Shown here one piece after another: positions 1 to 14,300 of a stretch of DNA of 64,000 nucleotides. Positions within the stretch are counted from its first letter, which is position 1. Each line of letters starts with the position of its first letter. A program made the position numbers and the translations under genes. Where the stretch lies: contig VZRS01007523.1 in NCBI GenBank assembly GCA_013398055.1, positions 565,398-629,397 on the forward strand, given 5' to 3'. The notes under the pieces were generated by a model. The model was not told the DNA's origin, made no database searches, and worked only from the letters and a program-made list of their open reading frames with translations. The stretch is from Ifrita kowaldi (taxonomy: Eukaryota > Chordata > Aves > Passeriformes > Cinclosomatidae).

Positions 1-2322
1 TACTTACAAGTAGCTAAGACGAAGTAAGTAATAAAGACTATGAATTCAGTCTTTTAAGACTCCTTTAGAAAGGAGGAAGAAAGAAGATGGTTCATACTGC
101 ATCTAACCCTGACTTCTGCTTTAAAAAGAAAACATCTGGACTATTAAATTATGAAAGAAAGTCTTATTGACTTCTATTAGATAGAAAAATGCTTCCCAAA
201 GCAACTTCATGCCATCCTTTTCATGGCTGAAGATACTACTAAATTGCAAAGCTTTTACTAGGAAATGTAGAGGTGATTACAGCCAAAACACGCAGTGAGC
301 AGTCAACCTTCAAAAACTATCGGACATCAAGTTTAAAAAATTAGATTTTTTTAATCTTCCCACACCATTTTAACCTAATATTTTTAAAACACAGTTTATG
401 ATTGCCTTTTTCTGCATTCATAAAGCAGTATTAATATTTCATATTTTGTTGTTCTTCTCTGTGAAAAGAAAGAAAAGAGTTTTAATTTTAATCTATGCAA
501 TTCTCACACACATTTTTGCTACCAAAGATGAAGTTAAAGAGCCGAATCTTGAAACTGAAAATAATAGTTCTGCAATACTGGAAAAACCCAGTTCCATTTC
601 ACAGTAAATTTGAGAACAAATTTGTTACCTTTTTTCGGTTTATTTGCCATTTATTCTCCCTTTCTAGACCTTTATATAACCTTTTGGGAATCCTGGCATC
701 AAATCACTAAGTCTGAAACACTGAGGGAGATTGAAGACAGAGGTAGAAAAAGGGCAAGAGCAGGGTAACAAAAAGACAGTGAGAAAATACAGAATGTGCT
801 ATTCAGGAAGCACAATATTCCTTGTAAGAGAATTTCTCAAGTACTGACTGCTCTATGCCAATGCATGCTTAACTGTTGTGGCCTAGACAGCACATGAGAA
901 AGCTGTTAACTTTACTGGTAGCCAGGCTGGGTGGCTTTTTGTTGGTCTGACATTGTCTTTTAAGAAAACAGAATGTTATACGTACATAGCAAAAGATGAT
1001 AGAAAAGGCTTTTCATCAACAGAGTTCTCAGCATCAAGGAGCCACAAGCATGGCTGCACAGCCTGGGCATTCAACGCACACACCTGGTGCACGCCAATAT
1101 CCTTGCACCACGAAGGAGAAAAAAACCACTAAGGGTCAGCGGTATGATTTCTTTAATGTTTCTCTCTGACCATCATCTTTTCAGATCAAACTAATGGATT
1201 TGTTTCCGTTGCTGTCTCTTCTTTCATGCAAGACAGAAGGTTTTGCTCAAGTAGGAAATGCTCAGAAAAGCCCAGAAATAATGAGGACAAACTTCTGACC
1301 CAAATAAAACCAATTATGAATGTGTTTCCATTCCATCTTCAGATTTATGTTATTCTGAGTTTGCACTGAAGCTCTTATACAAAGTAGATTAGCAAAGAAA
1401 TTTATTTACAAAGTGCAACTTCCTCAAGGACCTGTTCCTTTATAGTGCGGCTTTTTTGTTTGTTTGGGATTGGAGGAGGTAGCCCCCAAATTCGGCACAA
1501 TTGTTAATCAAGTACATTGTATTTTCTGTAAGACAGAAAACATATGTTTAAAATACAAAAAGAGATTTAACAGACAGTGCTCCTGGGGAACCATTCTTCA
1601 ACTACCACAAACTTTAGCCTTTGGTAGTTTTTATAAGAATGTAAGAACAATAAGGAACAGAGAAGTACAGCAGAAAGGCAGAATATTACGTTTCCTGAAT
1701 ACATTTAGTACCTCTATATGACAATTTCTCTAGGATGAACTTGAAAATACAGCTACCGTATTTTCAACTCTCACACCCATGGCTACACAGGACAGAAACC
1801 ATCACAGACTAACCATATTTTATTGAGTATCTGAGATAAAATCCTATGGGTAGCATCAACTGCCACAAAAAAAAAGTAAGTCTATAAGCATTCCCTGAAT
1901 GATTACTTCAGTGACAGTTTGTCTCATTTCTCACATGGCAGAAAATCCCCCATACCTCTGACTCACAGATGCTTAAACAAACTATACAGTGAAGTCGTCA
2001 TAATTTCAATATTGAAACTTAATATTGTTTTTAGGCCCTTGCATTTACTCTTTGATAAGTGTTTCCCAAACCTTGTCCAGTATCACCTCTAGCAAGAGAA
2101 AATTAGCAAGATTCTTCCAGTCCACTTGAGATACGACATATTAACATTTTAAAATCAAAACAAGTCTCTTCACTACTTTTTCTTCTGTCAATTATCAGCT
2201 GTATTACATGATAAGGATAGAGCAAGGTATTAGAGACTGTGAAAAGCACTGTTGATGGAGAAAACCAGGAGTCAGCGCAACTGTGTGGCACAGAAGACAC
2301 AACCATACATAAGACATTTTAC
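1..2322 (-). other. RICTOR: RICTOR intron 5 (partial)
   Basis: AT-rich intronic sequence downstream of exon 5. I see no exon, no CR1 copy and no clear regulatory element. A short G/T-rich patch with TTTGTTTGTTTGGG lies at 1455-1470. The open frames at 398-607, 495-710, 1464-1721 and 2103-2306 have no recognisable product. Confidence 0.6.
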
Positions 2323-5300
2323 CTTTCTGACTAATCGAAGTGCTTGTGTTCTTTCTACTTCATTACTCTGCTGTATGTCAATGCACCTGAAGTAAGTTAA
2401 AAAACAAATTTTGTTTGTAACAACAGTAACTTTCACCTTAACTGTTAACAACTCACGTTAATATTTATGCATATGAATACAGAAGAAAAAGAATTGACTT
2501 ATCATTTAAAAACTATGCTTTTCGGCAAGCATACTCATTAAGATAGGTCAATTAGCTTCGGTTTATATTTTCCCAGCTATTTTCGTTATAATTAAGTCAG
2601 TAGAATGTTCTCAAATATAAAATGGCAAAGCATAATGCTTCAACAATTATTTTCCAAGCTAGCTGCATCTGGCATTTGCAAATGAGACCAAACCAAGTAT
2701 TTGTATTGTTTCACATCAACACATTCTGAGTGTTCTCAAATCAGAAAAGTCCTTTTGCGCCAAAAAAATGAAACAGCACACTAAAACTACACGCATATAT
2801 TTATAAACAGAAATTCACACACATCTGAATCAGCATATTAAATAAAAAATTTCATTACAGGAAGCACTAGAAATGCTATTATTTACGTCTATTCATCATG
2901 CTGATTGTATTATCTCACTGTTGGTTTGCCCTTTGGGATTTTTCTGTTGTGTCATCGGTTGTACTTAGACTACAAATTCTTGGACACAAAACTACTTTTT
3001 AGGCCTGACTTTGTACTGGAGGCTCTGCAGCACTGTAATAATACAAACAATCAAACAACTCCCATACAGCAACTTAAGACATGAAAATTATTAACATTTC
3101 AGACTTATTAATTTATAGTTAATGGCGTTTATGATTAAAAAAAGAAATTCTTTGGATTACTTGTAATATATCATATACCAGAACAGCATTTTATTTGGAT
3201 TAGCTAGTGTGATGAAATATCATTCTGCTGAAGAAAAATGTCTTTTACAAAACTACTTATTAAGAACATAAGAGAATATGAAAACACTTCTCACCTGTCT
3301 CAACCATGAAAAAGCAAGTGATTTACAACTTTACAATTTACAAGAAGAAGAAAACGTACCTGGCTATCAAATAATCCACTTTCAACTTTAGCACCTTCTG
3401 GAGAATACTGGAGTCTCGAATAAGATAGCGGAGGGCTCGCAATCCTGCTGCTCGCACCTCTTTTGCTTCATTTAGTAAAGCTAACCTCAGACTACAAAGA
3501 AGAAAACAAAAGGGACAAACAACTATTAGGCAGCAGCTAGACTTCACCATCTGCCATGCAGCTACTACTGACTCATTTAAGGCAAAAAATATGATTTTTA
3601 AAAATAAATGTTCTATACTTATTGTATGACTTTCAGGTCTTCTCATGTGCAACCTAGAAGGCAAGCCTTCATCCGGGTCAGCAGATGTAGACAATATATT
3701 AATCTGAAAAAGCCACAAACCAATTTTCCCCCCAAGTAACAGCTTGTACACCCATGAAATGACACATAACCAAAAAAACCTGTACACAATTTGTTATTTG
3801 ACAAAACAGCTGAGCACAGTATTAGTCCAAGAAAATTCACAGGTAGAATAAGGTAGGTAAGAAGAAACGAAATATGGAAGAACTCCAGAAATGGAGTTAG
3901 AAAGCATGAAGTAGCACACCGTCCTTTTGAAGGCCCCTCATGAGATTCGTCCCTCTCCCTCAACCACAGGCAGGGTGGGGTGGGAATCCTCAATCTCCCA
4001 ATGACGTTTCCTAGCAGGATTTTTCACTGGATATCTAAGAATGTACATACTTCAGCCAGTGAGACTGAATTTCTACTTCTACAAAGGGCTTATTTTTTTT
4101 CCTTTTCTTATCCTAGGGTTATTATGCACAGTAATCAGCTACTCCAAGGCTAAAAATATTCAGAATCTTTTGGTGATTAATTGGCATGGGTAAATCACTG
4201 TAACAGAAGACTACTCTCAGGTGTTACCAAGACAAACTAGAAAGGCTGCCACGCCATCTGCAAATAAAGATGAACTGACAATTACTTTCAGCACTAAGTA
4301 GGGAATTGTTTCAAGACCATCTTTCCTGTAATATGAGTATGCTGCCCATGCTGCCTTGGATGCGGCCCAGGACATAACTGGATTTCTGGACTTCAAGACT
4401 GGACACAGGACTGCTGACTCATGTCCAGCAGCACTCCCAAGTCCTTCTCAGCAGGACTGCTCTTGATCAGTTCAAGCCCCAGTCAGGGGGGCTTTATACC
4501 AGGGGTAATCTTGATACCAAGGATCTTCGAGTCCAACTCCTGGCCCTGCATAGGACAATCTCATGAGTCACATCATGTGCCTGAGAACGTTGTCCAAACC
4601 CTTCTTGAGCTCTGTCAGGCTTGATGCTGTGATCACTTCCCTGGGGAGCCTGTTCCAGTGCCCAACCACCCTCTGGATGAAGAACTTTCCCCTGATATCC
4701 AGCCTAAACCTCCCCTGACACAACTTCAGGCCATTCCCTCAGGTCCTGTCACCGGCCAACAGAGAGAAGAGATCAGTACCCGCCCTTCCTGTTCCCCCCA
4801 GGAGAAAGCTGTAGACCAGTTAAAGAACTGGCACAGTGAAACCATTACAAAGAACAACACTATCATGAGATTCAACATTCAAAAGCAACAGCTACCAAAA
4901 AGATATGCGTCACTATCTTTAAGTAGTGAAAACGCAATGAAAACATACAGCTTGCCAAAAAGATAAAGACAACAGTTCTAGTTAAGAAAATTATACCCAA
5001 TATTTCCATAACCAATTACACAAGGTTTTCCAACATTTTGCTCAAAGAGTAATTAGCTTTCTTAAGCTTTTTTTCTTAAGTGAGATCTAAATTGAAGGAA
5101 CACAGAAATGCATTAAATATTAGATCTTATTTGCTTTTGTCACCAGTGCTGGTCCTAAAGACAAATTTACCAATTTCTGTGTGGAAATAAGCATGTAGTT
5201 ACATTTGACAGTCAGAAATGGCCACAAAATAGATAGGAATTCCTCTTAAAAGTATATACACAGGGCTTTGCAGTAGCAGGGAAAGCAGTGCTACATGGAT

Positions 5301-8300
5301 ATCTATATACCAATACAACACAAAATACTGATCTTTAAATCCTGACTCCGTATCAAGAGTATGCTCTATATTTTGTAGATGTACATTTTTATTAGAAGTG
5401 CTTTCTACAAGTACTGAAATATTTAGAGGTACTTTTACATCTGTGAGGAATATACTGAAGAAATCTACACTTCTAACTTGGAGGGGTTTTCCTGTTTGCC
5501 CAAAAGTGAATAATGTATTTCTGATTTTACTCATTAAAATATTTGCAAGCTATCTGCTTGCATTACGAAATTCCGAACACATTATAAATACAAAACACTA
5601 GTTCAAAAGTTAAAAATAAGTTTATTTAATTGCACCAAAACAACTGACATTCCCTAGGATTGCTCTAGTGCTCTACTACTTACCATATAATGATGCTGTC
5701 ATAGGTAAAACCTAGCTTTTCTTCAGCATGGCCAGTATTACAAAGAAGCTGAAAATAAAAGAAAATATCCATTATTTATAGCTCTCCAATAATGACCGTG
5801 AAAAACTCTGGATTTTGGGAAATGCTTTCAAAAGCATTTAATTTAGGAAGGAATTCAGTTTGTAGCAAGGAAGGAATTTAGGAAGGAATTTAATTTGTAG
5901 CAAGGGAGAGAGTACCAGCTTCCGACTTCCCTGAGAATTTCTGCAGTCCGGATTCTGTTCCTATACACATCAGATACTGAGACTCATCTGTGGATTCTCA
6001 TATCAAAAAAAGGTTGCACAGTTGTCTAAGTTGTGTACTGGTCAGTCCATTTTTCAGCATCAGATTGCTAGCTGGGCAACTGGTAGTTTGAGCAGAGAGC
6101 AAAAACGACTGAAATGGAAGCATTATCTGCCTGGGCTCAGCTAAGACTTTTGAAACAAAGACTGGCACTGATGGTCCACTGTAATGTTTTGTCACAGTAG
6201 TGTAGATGTACAAAAAATCAGAAGGCATTGCCAAGTGTCTTGTAACTGACATTTGGTCTTGGCCTGCCATCCATTTTATAGAATTTGTACCTCTGAAAAA
6301 TCAGAGCAAAGGTTGAATTTATGCACACAAAAAGCAGCTATAAACTGTCACAAACTGGACATTTCAACCATATCTAGTCACTGCGAACAAAGAAGATTTA
6401 CAAGCACAGTTTTTAAGTCCAAAACCATGCTCAAAAAAGAGCAACCTAGATTGCCAGTGTTTTAGCCTCTTGAGGAAAGGAAAACAATCTCTTCTGTAAG
6501 AAGAGCTGATGCTGTTCTTCTTTGGAAGAGCAGCAAAGAAATTCCTAGTAATCTCACTTACTATCCCTGGCTAAAATTATAAAATATTATCATGTCCAAA
6601 TCCCAAAGCACTTTTCCAAACACTTCCCAAAAACTCAAGTGACTAATACTGATTGCAATAGCTTTGCACTTTGTCCTCTGTTTTCAAAACAGGCATGTGT
6701 TCCATTCTAAGTCAGCGCAGTATTAAATTTCTCCTCAGTGAGGAATTCAGGAAGTATTTGTGCTAACTAGTCATTACCTCTGCTCTGAAAATACTGTAAT
6801 ATATCAAACCCTGCGACACATTCTTTACGTGTATTTACTGCTAACAATAAGAAATTTGTAATAAACAAAATAAACAGCTAAATCAAGGCTACTGTAAGTT
6901 AAAATATTTAGTGTGTCCCATGCTTCGGTTCTACCATTGACCTCCATCTGAAAAAACAGCATTCTGCAGCAAAACTCTGCTTTTAAGTAAACCCATTTTA
7001 TTAGCAAGATCATTAAAACTCAAACAGTACTTATGTTTATGCTCAACAAGTACAAATTTATTCAAGGATCACATTACATCTTACAAAACTGTTTTTCAAG
7101 AGAAATACCTAGAGACAACGCTGAAATTTAAGGCTGTTAATGAGGGATTATTAAATTGGCCTGGATCAGCTCCATGTTTGGGCTCAAATAATTTAAGTAA
7201 ATTGAAGTATTTTGGAATTCACATTTTTCTTAACCAAAGACGATTATAAAACATAAGGGAAGTTTTTACATAAGCTCTTTTTTAACCACCTTTCAAATTT
7301 AAGTGATAATAAAACTAGATGATTGATGCATTAACTGGTTATGACAGTATGTCACTTCCAAACATCAATCTATTTTTATGCCATGTTGTTGGACTGCCTA
7401 AGGCCACCACTGCTGCTTTAGCATTTCTATTGACATCTTATGAACTGTAAAAATTGGCTGGCAGAGTGTAAGCAAAACAGTGCGAGAAGATAGTGAGTAA
7501 AAACATTGTTCAGTTTCAGACAGTTACATCAATAGTTGTTTAGGCTAATCATTTATACATCTAAGCCAGCATTCCACCCTAGACACAAATGAGAAATCCT
7601 AACTTAACATAACAGAATGTCCTCAACAGTCTATTCTTCCTACTTTAAAAAAAACCCCATATAACTGTAATTCTGATGTAGGAAAAACCCATGTTTTAGA
7701 AAGCCACTACTGTGTGCACTACTGCATCAGTGAAGCTCGTCTCCTATCATCACACTTAACCATAGGTTTGCATCCTGAGCAGTCCTGAGATTAAAGTGAA
7801 GCATTTGACATGTTCCAGAAACCCACCTAACTTGCTGCACTGCTAAAAAGCATTCGGTTCACTGGACCAGTTCTAGTCTGGTTGTCACGCTCACCAAATA
7901 CATATAGTGGTTATTAGCTCCTCAATACCAGCTGTCTGCATCTATATGTGTGCTCCCACTGCACCCACCTTCACCAATGCTGAAAAGAATTAAACCTTAT
8001 CTTGAAATCAAACACAGACACGTAACCTGATGAGTTAAAACTTTCATCAAATTTAACTGCTGTTTGGATATAAATTTCTGAGTTTGACAGTAATAATTAT
8101 AGAAGTGTTTGATAGCGTCTGTGCATACATGTGAAATATTTCTCCCACAGAAAAGAAAATAGGTACTAGCTTATTCTCCCTCTAATGGGCCACCAGTATT
8201 TATGCATTAGCTTTCTTCGTAATTTATATATGTCCCAGATTTTTCTATCTGAAAAGGGCCTCAAAGATGGACAGGAAGTTCAGAATTCAAAAATGTTTCC

Positions 8301-11300
8301 GTGACTTGAAAGGAGTACCCAAACTCAATAAGAAGATTTAACTAGATAATAGGAACATCATATCCTTCAGGGTACCACACATTAATAGACACATAAGAAA
8401 TGAAAGTAGGCCAGCAGAGAAACAGAAACTGTCCAGAAATTAACATTCAGAATGTTAATTTAAAATAAAAAAGAAAATAAATTTTATCTCTGGAAATACT
8501 AATAGGACTCCATTATGTTTGAGATTAAAAGACTTTTTCCATTTCCCAGGCTGCTCTCAAAACCGCAAGAATAAAATTTTGTGTGACACATTTCAAGAGC
8601 AAAGTGGAAAAAGTGTAGCAGAAAAAATGCACAAGGCAGGTAGAAAATCCACCCATGAAGGCTGAGCCATTTGATTTATTTAATCTAGGGGGGAAAAAAA
8701 GTCTGGCCGGTAAGGTTGGATTTCTGTAAATTTGAAAGGGGGAAATATAGTCACAGAAGCTGCTATAAAGAAGACACTGTTCAGCTGGTCCCAATTCCTT
8801 GGGTATTTGCTAAGTTATAAATGTCTGGTCTTAAATAAATTATACGAAAAAACTTCATTGCGTTCTTCTAATTTCATCTTCAAACAACATCAAGCAGATC
8901 AACAATTCTGGCCCAAATGCAGTGATATTCGTAGATGGCTGAATTCCTGACAAAGCCACGTAACTGTCATATGTTTGACTGTAAGATTTAACAATTAACA
9001 TACATACCATTATAGCATAACTCCGTAGGCAAGCAGTACTAGAATACTAGAATCTAGCTTTGGCTATACATTGACACAGTTCATTAAAATGGCGATGGAT
9101 TATCATATAATACCTGGAATTATGAAATTGTTTATATTTTTATGCTACTTGTTTTTTCCATATATACATCTTACCTATAGAAAGTATACATTTTTAAATA
9201 CACACAATATATTTTATATACAGATACAAGCAAAACCAAGCAGAGTATACTTTGTGAGTTAAAACTGCAAATGAGTCCACTTCAAAATTAAAATTTTGTG
9301 ATAAAATACACAATGACTGGGCATAGCAAAGACTCTTTGAGGATAAGATTACATATTAGGACAAAATGGTACGTACATTAAGCCAGACAGTGACTAACTT
9401 ACAGTGAAGGTTTTTTTCATGTTTACTGTCAGCTATGAGTTTTTCATACTACTCAGATGAGTCACAGCAATATGAGTAACATATCAACATGTCTTGGAAA
9501 CAGTAGCTCAGAACAACAAAACCATAGGAGGTCAACAGCATATACAAGTGGAGCGAAGATTTGAGACCATTCAAATTTATATTTAGCAGAATAGCCACAG
9601 CAATTACTAGGCAAAAATACTATATTATTCTATGCATCCAGAATGTAATTACTGCATTATAACTTTGGAAGTACAGTCTGAGCCACCATAGGTGATATTT
9701 AAAAGAAGACTACTTAGTAGATCCTAGTCTTAAGAGACGCCGCTACTGAAGCTGGACTCTGGATTTAGACACATTTGTTACACAGCTGAATGTCTCTAAG
9801 CAACACGTTTTGCTCCTGTCTGCTACATCATCGTGAGGTTTCAGGTTTTGCCACAGTGGTTTATCTACTTGGATGAATGTTACAGTCAGACAGTACATTC
9901 AGTCTAATATGCCTGGGTTTTGCAAAAGACAGCTGAGACTCTAAAATGACAAACTATGCATCACGGACACATTCTGTGAAAGCCTCTATGGCCATATCCG
10001 CATCCAATCCACTCAATCCATATTATCCTAGTGAAAGTCGGCAGCATGGTCAAAAGCTAACAGATATACAGGGCAGAACAGCAGAGCTTCATTAAATAAT
10101 GACAATTAGTTTTGAACAGACTGAAAGCACAATTTTCCATATTACTGTATTAATGATGCTGTTCCATTGCGAAGTTTATATCTAAAATTAATTGCTTGAT
10201 TTTGTCCTTTAAGAAGTACCTTTCTTTTTGAAAAAAAACCACCAGAAATTCCTACATCTATGGATGTTTTTGTCTTGTTATTTAAACACCCGTTTAGTTT
10301 TACAAAGGTATGAAGGATCTCTCAGAAGCTCTCAGTGGGATAAACTTTCTATAACACAGGATTATAAATATGTACTTCAAATCACAAAGGTGTTTTCCAC
10401 TAGGTAAATGCAATTGCACAGTTTCTTCTAGTTTTCAGTGATTTATCACTTACTACTTCTCATGGAGGTGGGGAAAACCCCAAAGAAGCAACCATGGTGT
10501 TTTGATACTAATCAGCAGAAGCAGGGAAACTTCAAGGTGCTTGCCTTATGTAGGTGGCCATCTAAATTAAAGATGGGTAATCCTACTGAGTTTACTGGAG
10601 CTGAAGGCATATACCAAACTTGTGAAATGCTGTGACAATTCAAAGTGTCACTAACCCTTTAGTGGAGGTCAAATCCTCAAACAGTTTTCAAGTCAGAATA
10701 TAAAGTAGCTTAAATAGCATGACTTGAAAGGAATATAGACTGAAGCAGTACTTCATAAAAGTTTATGCCCACAAAAATGCAGCTTCACTTACTAGGTGAC
10801 AGTAAGCAGAGGAGAAGTGTACCCTCATTCAAAGCAGATAAAATTTCCAAGTCTGTTGCTGCTGCAATTCAGAACTAAACATACCTTTCCACAGCCTGTG
10901 CATCACCAGACTGGGAATGCTAATTTCCTGGAATAGAAAACTTAGACCACCTAAGTTGGGTGGTCTTGTTGGGCAAGAACAACCCACACTCTGCAGATAA
11001 AGAGCAAAGAACTTGGAACAGTAATGACTTAGCTAGTACGCAGTACTAGCAAAAACTAGATAAATGAAATGCAAGGTTTTGTACAATATCATGCATAAAG
11101 CATACTTTGCACAGTAATAATGGGTAACGTGGAAACCTGAACATAACTAGTTAACACTTCTCTTAAAGGGAAGTAGCAATGAAAAAGGAGTTACAGCACC
11201 TAGGCATACAAGCCTCATATAAAGTATATGCTTTACTGTATCATTCTTGCAGATGAACTAGTAACTCCTGCTGACTTCTGATCACCATTATTTAAAAAAA

Positions 11301-14300
11301 AAAAAAATTTAACTTCTACATAAAACCCTGGAGTCTAGTTCAGTACTAGTTCAGTAATTTTTACAGGATGATTATGTCCCTTCTCCTTAAAAAAAGCGAG
11401 GTGAGGGGAACAGATCTCACCTTAAAAATCTAGTCCAGATTCAAGTAAAGAAGCCTGGACATAACACAGCTCAGATATCCTGAAAATAGTACAAAACTTG
11501 GTGTCTGTCATGATCGTTGTCAGGAAATTCCACATTTGGAGTAAATTACATTACTTGTTTCCACGTGATAAAAACATTTTGCTTTCCCTGACCAAAGAAC
11601 TACAACAGCGGGAATTGCAGTCTTTGAAGGAAAAATGTGGGGTAGTTGGGAGCAACTGCTTAGACCAGTTCAGATGTTTTCTTTTAAATATAATAATATT
11701 CCTAGCAGAAGAATAATAGATTTTCCATATTATTTTATCTGAAATACGCTATTAAAAATTTTCAAAGGTCCTTTCCCTATCCATAGTACAAATACCCCAG
11801 ATAGCAAGTAGCTCTTCAAAACTGGATCACAAAATGCAACAATTTATAAACAAATCAAGTTCATATTCATTATAATTCCGAGACAGGATACAAACATACT
11901 CAGCCCTCAGCACATCAACCTTACTCACACTCCTCTCCCACAAAGGAGGAACTGAGACTATACCAACTCATTGTAGAAGAACAGAGTGCAAAAAGGAAAT
12001 AAAACCATCTCGCCAAGCTCCAGGCTTTCACTTTTAACCACTGGAATGAAAAACACAGAATTGTTCCAACCACAAGGCAGACAATGCAGCACAATTTGCA
12101 ACTTCTATTCTATTCTCGTAACTGCATTTACAGTTCAAACAAAAATAGGAAGAGTTTTTAAAACCAAATGCACTAAGTTATACACTTATAAAGCACATAT
12201 TCCAGGGAGATGAATATAAGAACAAATGTTCGATATTAAATTGAGTAGTAGGAGTCCCTTATGCAGGGCAATACTCATTTAGAATCAAAATCTGGTTATG
12301 AACCACAGTCTCCATCTTCAAATATCGTATTTAATTTTATTAAGTTGCTTTTCACAAACTCATAATTTCCTGCCAGTCTTAAGTGCAATTTATGAAACTG
12401 TTCCTCCATTTCTCTAAGTATTTTCCATTTTCAACACTGGGTTTAACAAAACCCCCAAATATTCTTCAAATATTCAACTACGGAATTATGCAATTTCTCA
12501 AAACTATCTTTTGAAAACAATATTTGGTGCATCTTTTAATTACAATATGCGTATTTATTAATTTTCCACAGTAACGGGTGCTTAACATATGATTTTCAAT
12601 AGCAAAATTGACTGTTTTAAGATCTGTAGTTTCAAAGATGGACTTTTCACTACGTATCGTGAATCTACAAGCCTAATCTAGCTCTTTAATTTTAAGACGA
12701 CTAGAGAATTTGGAAGCATTCACATTTCGAAGTTTCCAGATTTTCACAAAAAGGAAACCCAGCAATGCATCAGACTTTTCTAGCAGAAGAAAGGGCTTTT
12801 TTGCAACACATATCGGAATCCCAGTGAAAAGAGCAGCATTCTGACAACGGTTGACGTCTGATAGACAAAAGGCCACGACCCAAAGAAGAGATTTCAGTAT
12901 GAAGTTCAGTTCCTTAGTGAATGCTATGCATCTACACACGTTCTGAACCAATCCTGATAATGCAGCACTTACAGATTTGCTATTAGTGCATTAGAAGATA
13001 AATGTATTTGTTACTCTGATTTTGTTCTCAGTACTCAGCCGCCTGTTAAATGAATCTTACACATGACCACTGAAGTGGTCAATCTCACAAGGACTGCCTT
13101 TAACAGCCAAGATGCCTACTTCAAAGGTTATCATGCACGTTTGTCCTTCTCGTACCAACTGGTTCCCCACACCTTCCCTTGAGCATTCGCTCTTTCACTT
13201 AAGATTGGCTCAAAAATGTCAGCTGGACTCCTGGTAATCTTACTCAATTCTTTGTAACAAACTTATCTGCAACCATAATTAAAACCTTATTTTATCCCCC
13301 AAACTCTCCTCTACTATGTTATTTCTTGGCTGCTGCTGGTTGCAGGATCCATCTTCAGTCATAAGAACTCAGTTTTCATTTTCAGGTGTGCTGCCCAATC
13401 TCTATCAGAAAGGTGTACAACATACCACATCCTTCTATCAGTCCATCAATTTGGGTAAGGCTCACACTGAAGCTGCAATGTCTCCTGCCTCACCAACTGC
13501 AATGCATGTTTCCCTTGCATTGACAAATGGAACACTGGTCCAACCACAACCAGTCACCATCCTACAATGAACACCTTTTCCCTAACTCCCTGACAACCTC
13601 CCATGAGTCCTCTCAGCTTCTTTCCGCAGGTTTCTCTTTTACCCAAAAAATGTTACTTGCTGTCTTTCTGAACATCTTTCATGGCTTCTTTCTTCAGCTT
13701 ACACCCTGATCCTGCAGTAAGTTTTTAATTCTTGCCTCGTCAGCTTACAATGACAGCTTCCAATATATCTGTTGTATTTTTAGCGCATACCTGTCACAAG
13801 TCCACGATTTGGAACAAGCACATCAAAAATTATCAACACGGACATATTCCAGAAATGGACCCTTTAAATCATCTTCACTGTGAAAACTGCAGTCAAAGTT
13901 GACAATTCCTCTTCTTTTAGTGTCCAAAACATTGCATATAATGTGCACGGATACAGTCCTCCACCCTCACCATATTCGATCAGTTTACATCCAGAAAATC
14001 CGGCATTTTACATTTTTGATTTCAATTCTGCAGAGCAGGAACCAAATCTTTAGCTCTAGTTATGCAACTTATCCCATTGGGAGATATTTCCATCTTCTAA
14101 GCAGTAAAATATTATAAAAATTCAGCCAGCAGGACAGGTATGCAAACTTCAGCATAACCTTGGATTCCCATATTTACTTGTCATTATTTGATACCTTCCT
14201 TTCCCATACTATGTAGACTTCAAGTACTGTTCTGTGATATTAAGCAATTTCATTAACATCCCAGCCAATGTCTGACAGTAAATATGAAACATTTTAGCTG

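Larger units (their letters stand above)
2387..5683 (-). other. RICTOR: RICTOR introns 4 and 3
   Basis: Two introns (2387-3359 and 3492-5683) flank exon 4. The first is plain AT-rich sequence. The second contains two CR1 fragments at 4345-4816, listed separately. The 149-codon minus-strand frame at 3338-3787 is exon 4 plus flanking intron read through, not a separate gene. Confidence 0.7.

Noticed and set aside
3338..3787. 149-codon minus-strand frame as an independent gene
   Set aside because: Only 3360-3491 is conserved and flanked by splice sites. The rest is intron read through.
10943..10966. Short inverted repeat agaccacc/ggtggtct as a regulatory hairpin
   Set aside because: Eight-base arms of this kind are expected by chance several times in a 64-kb window.
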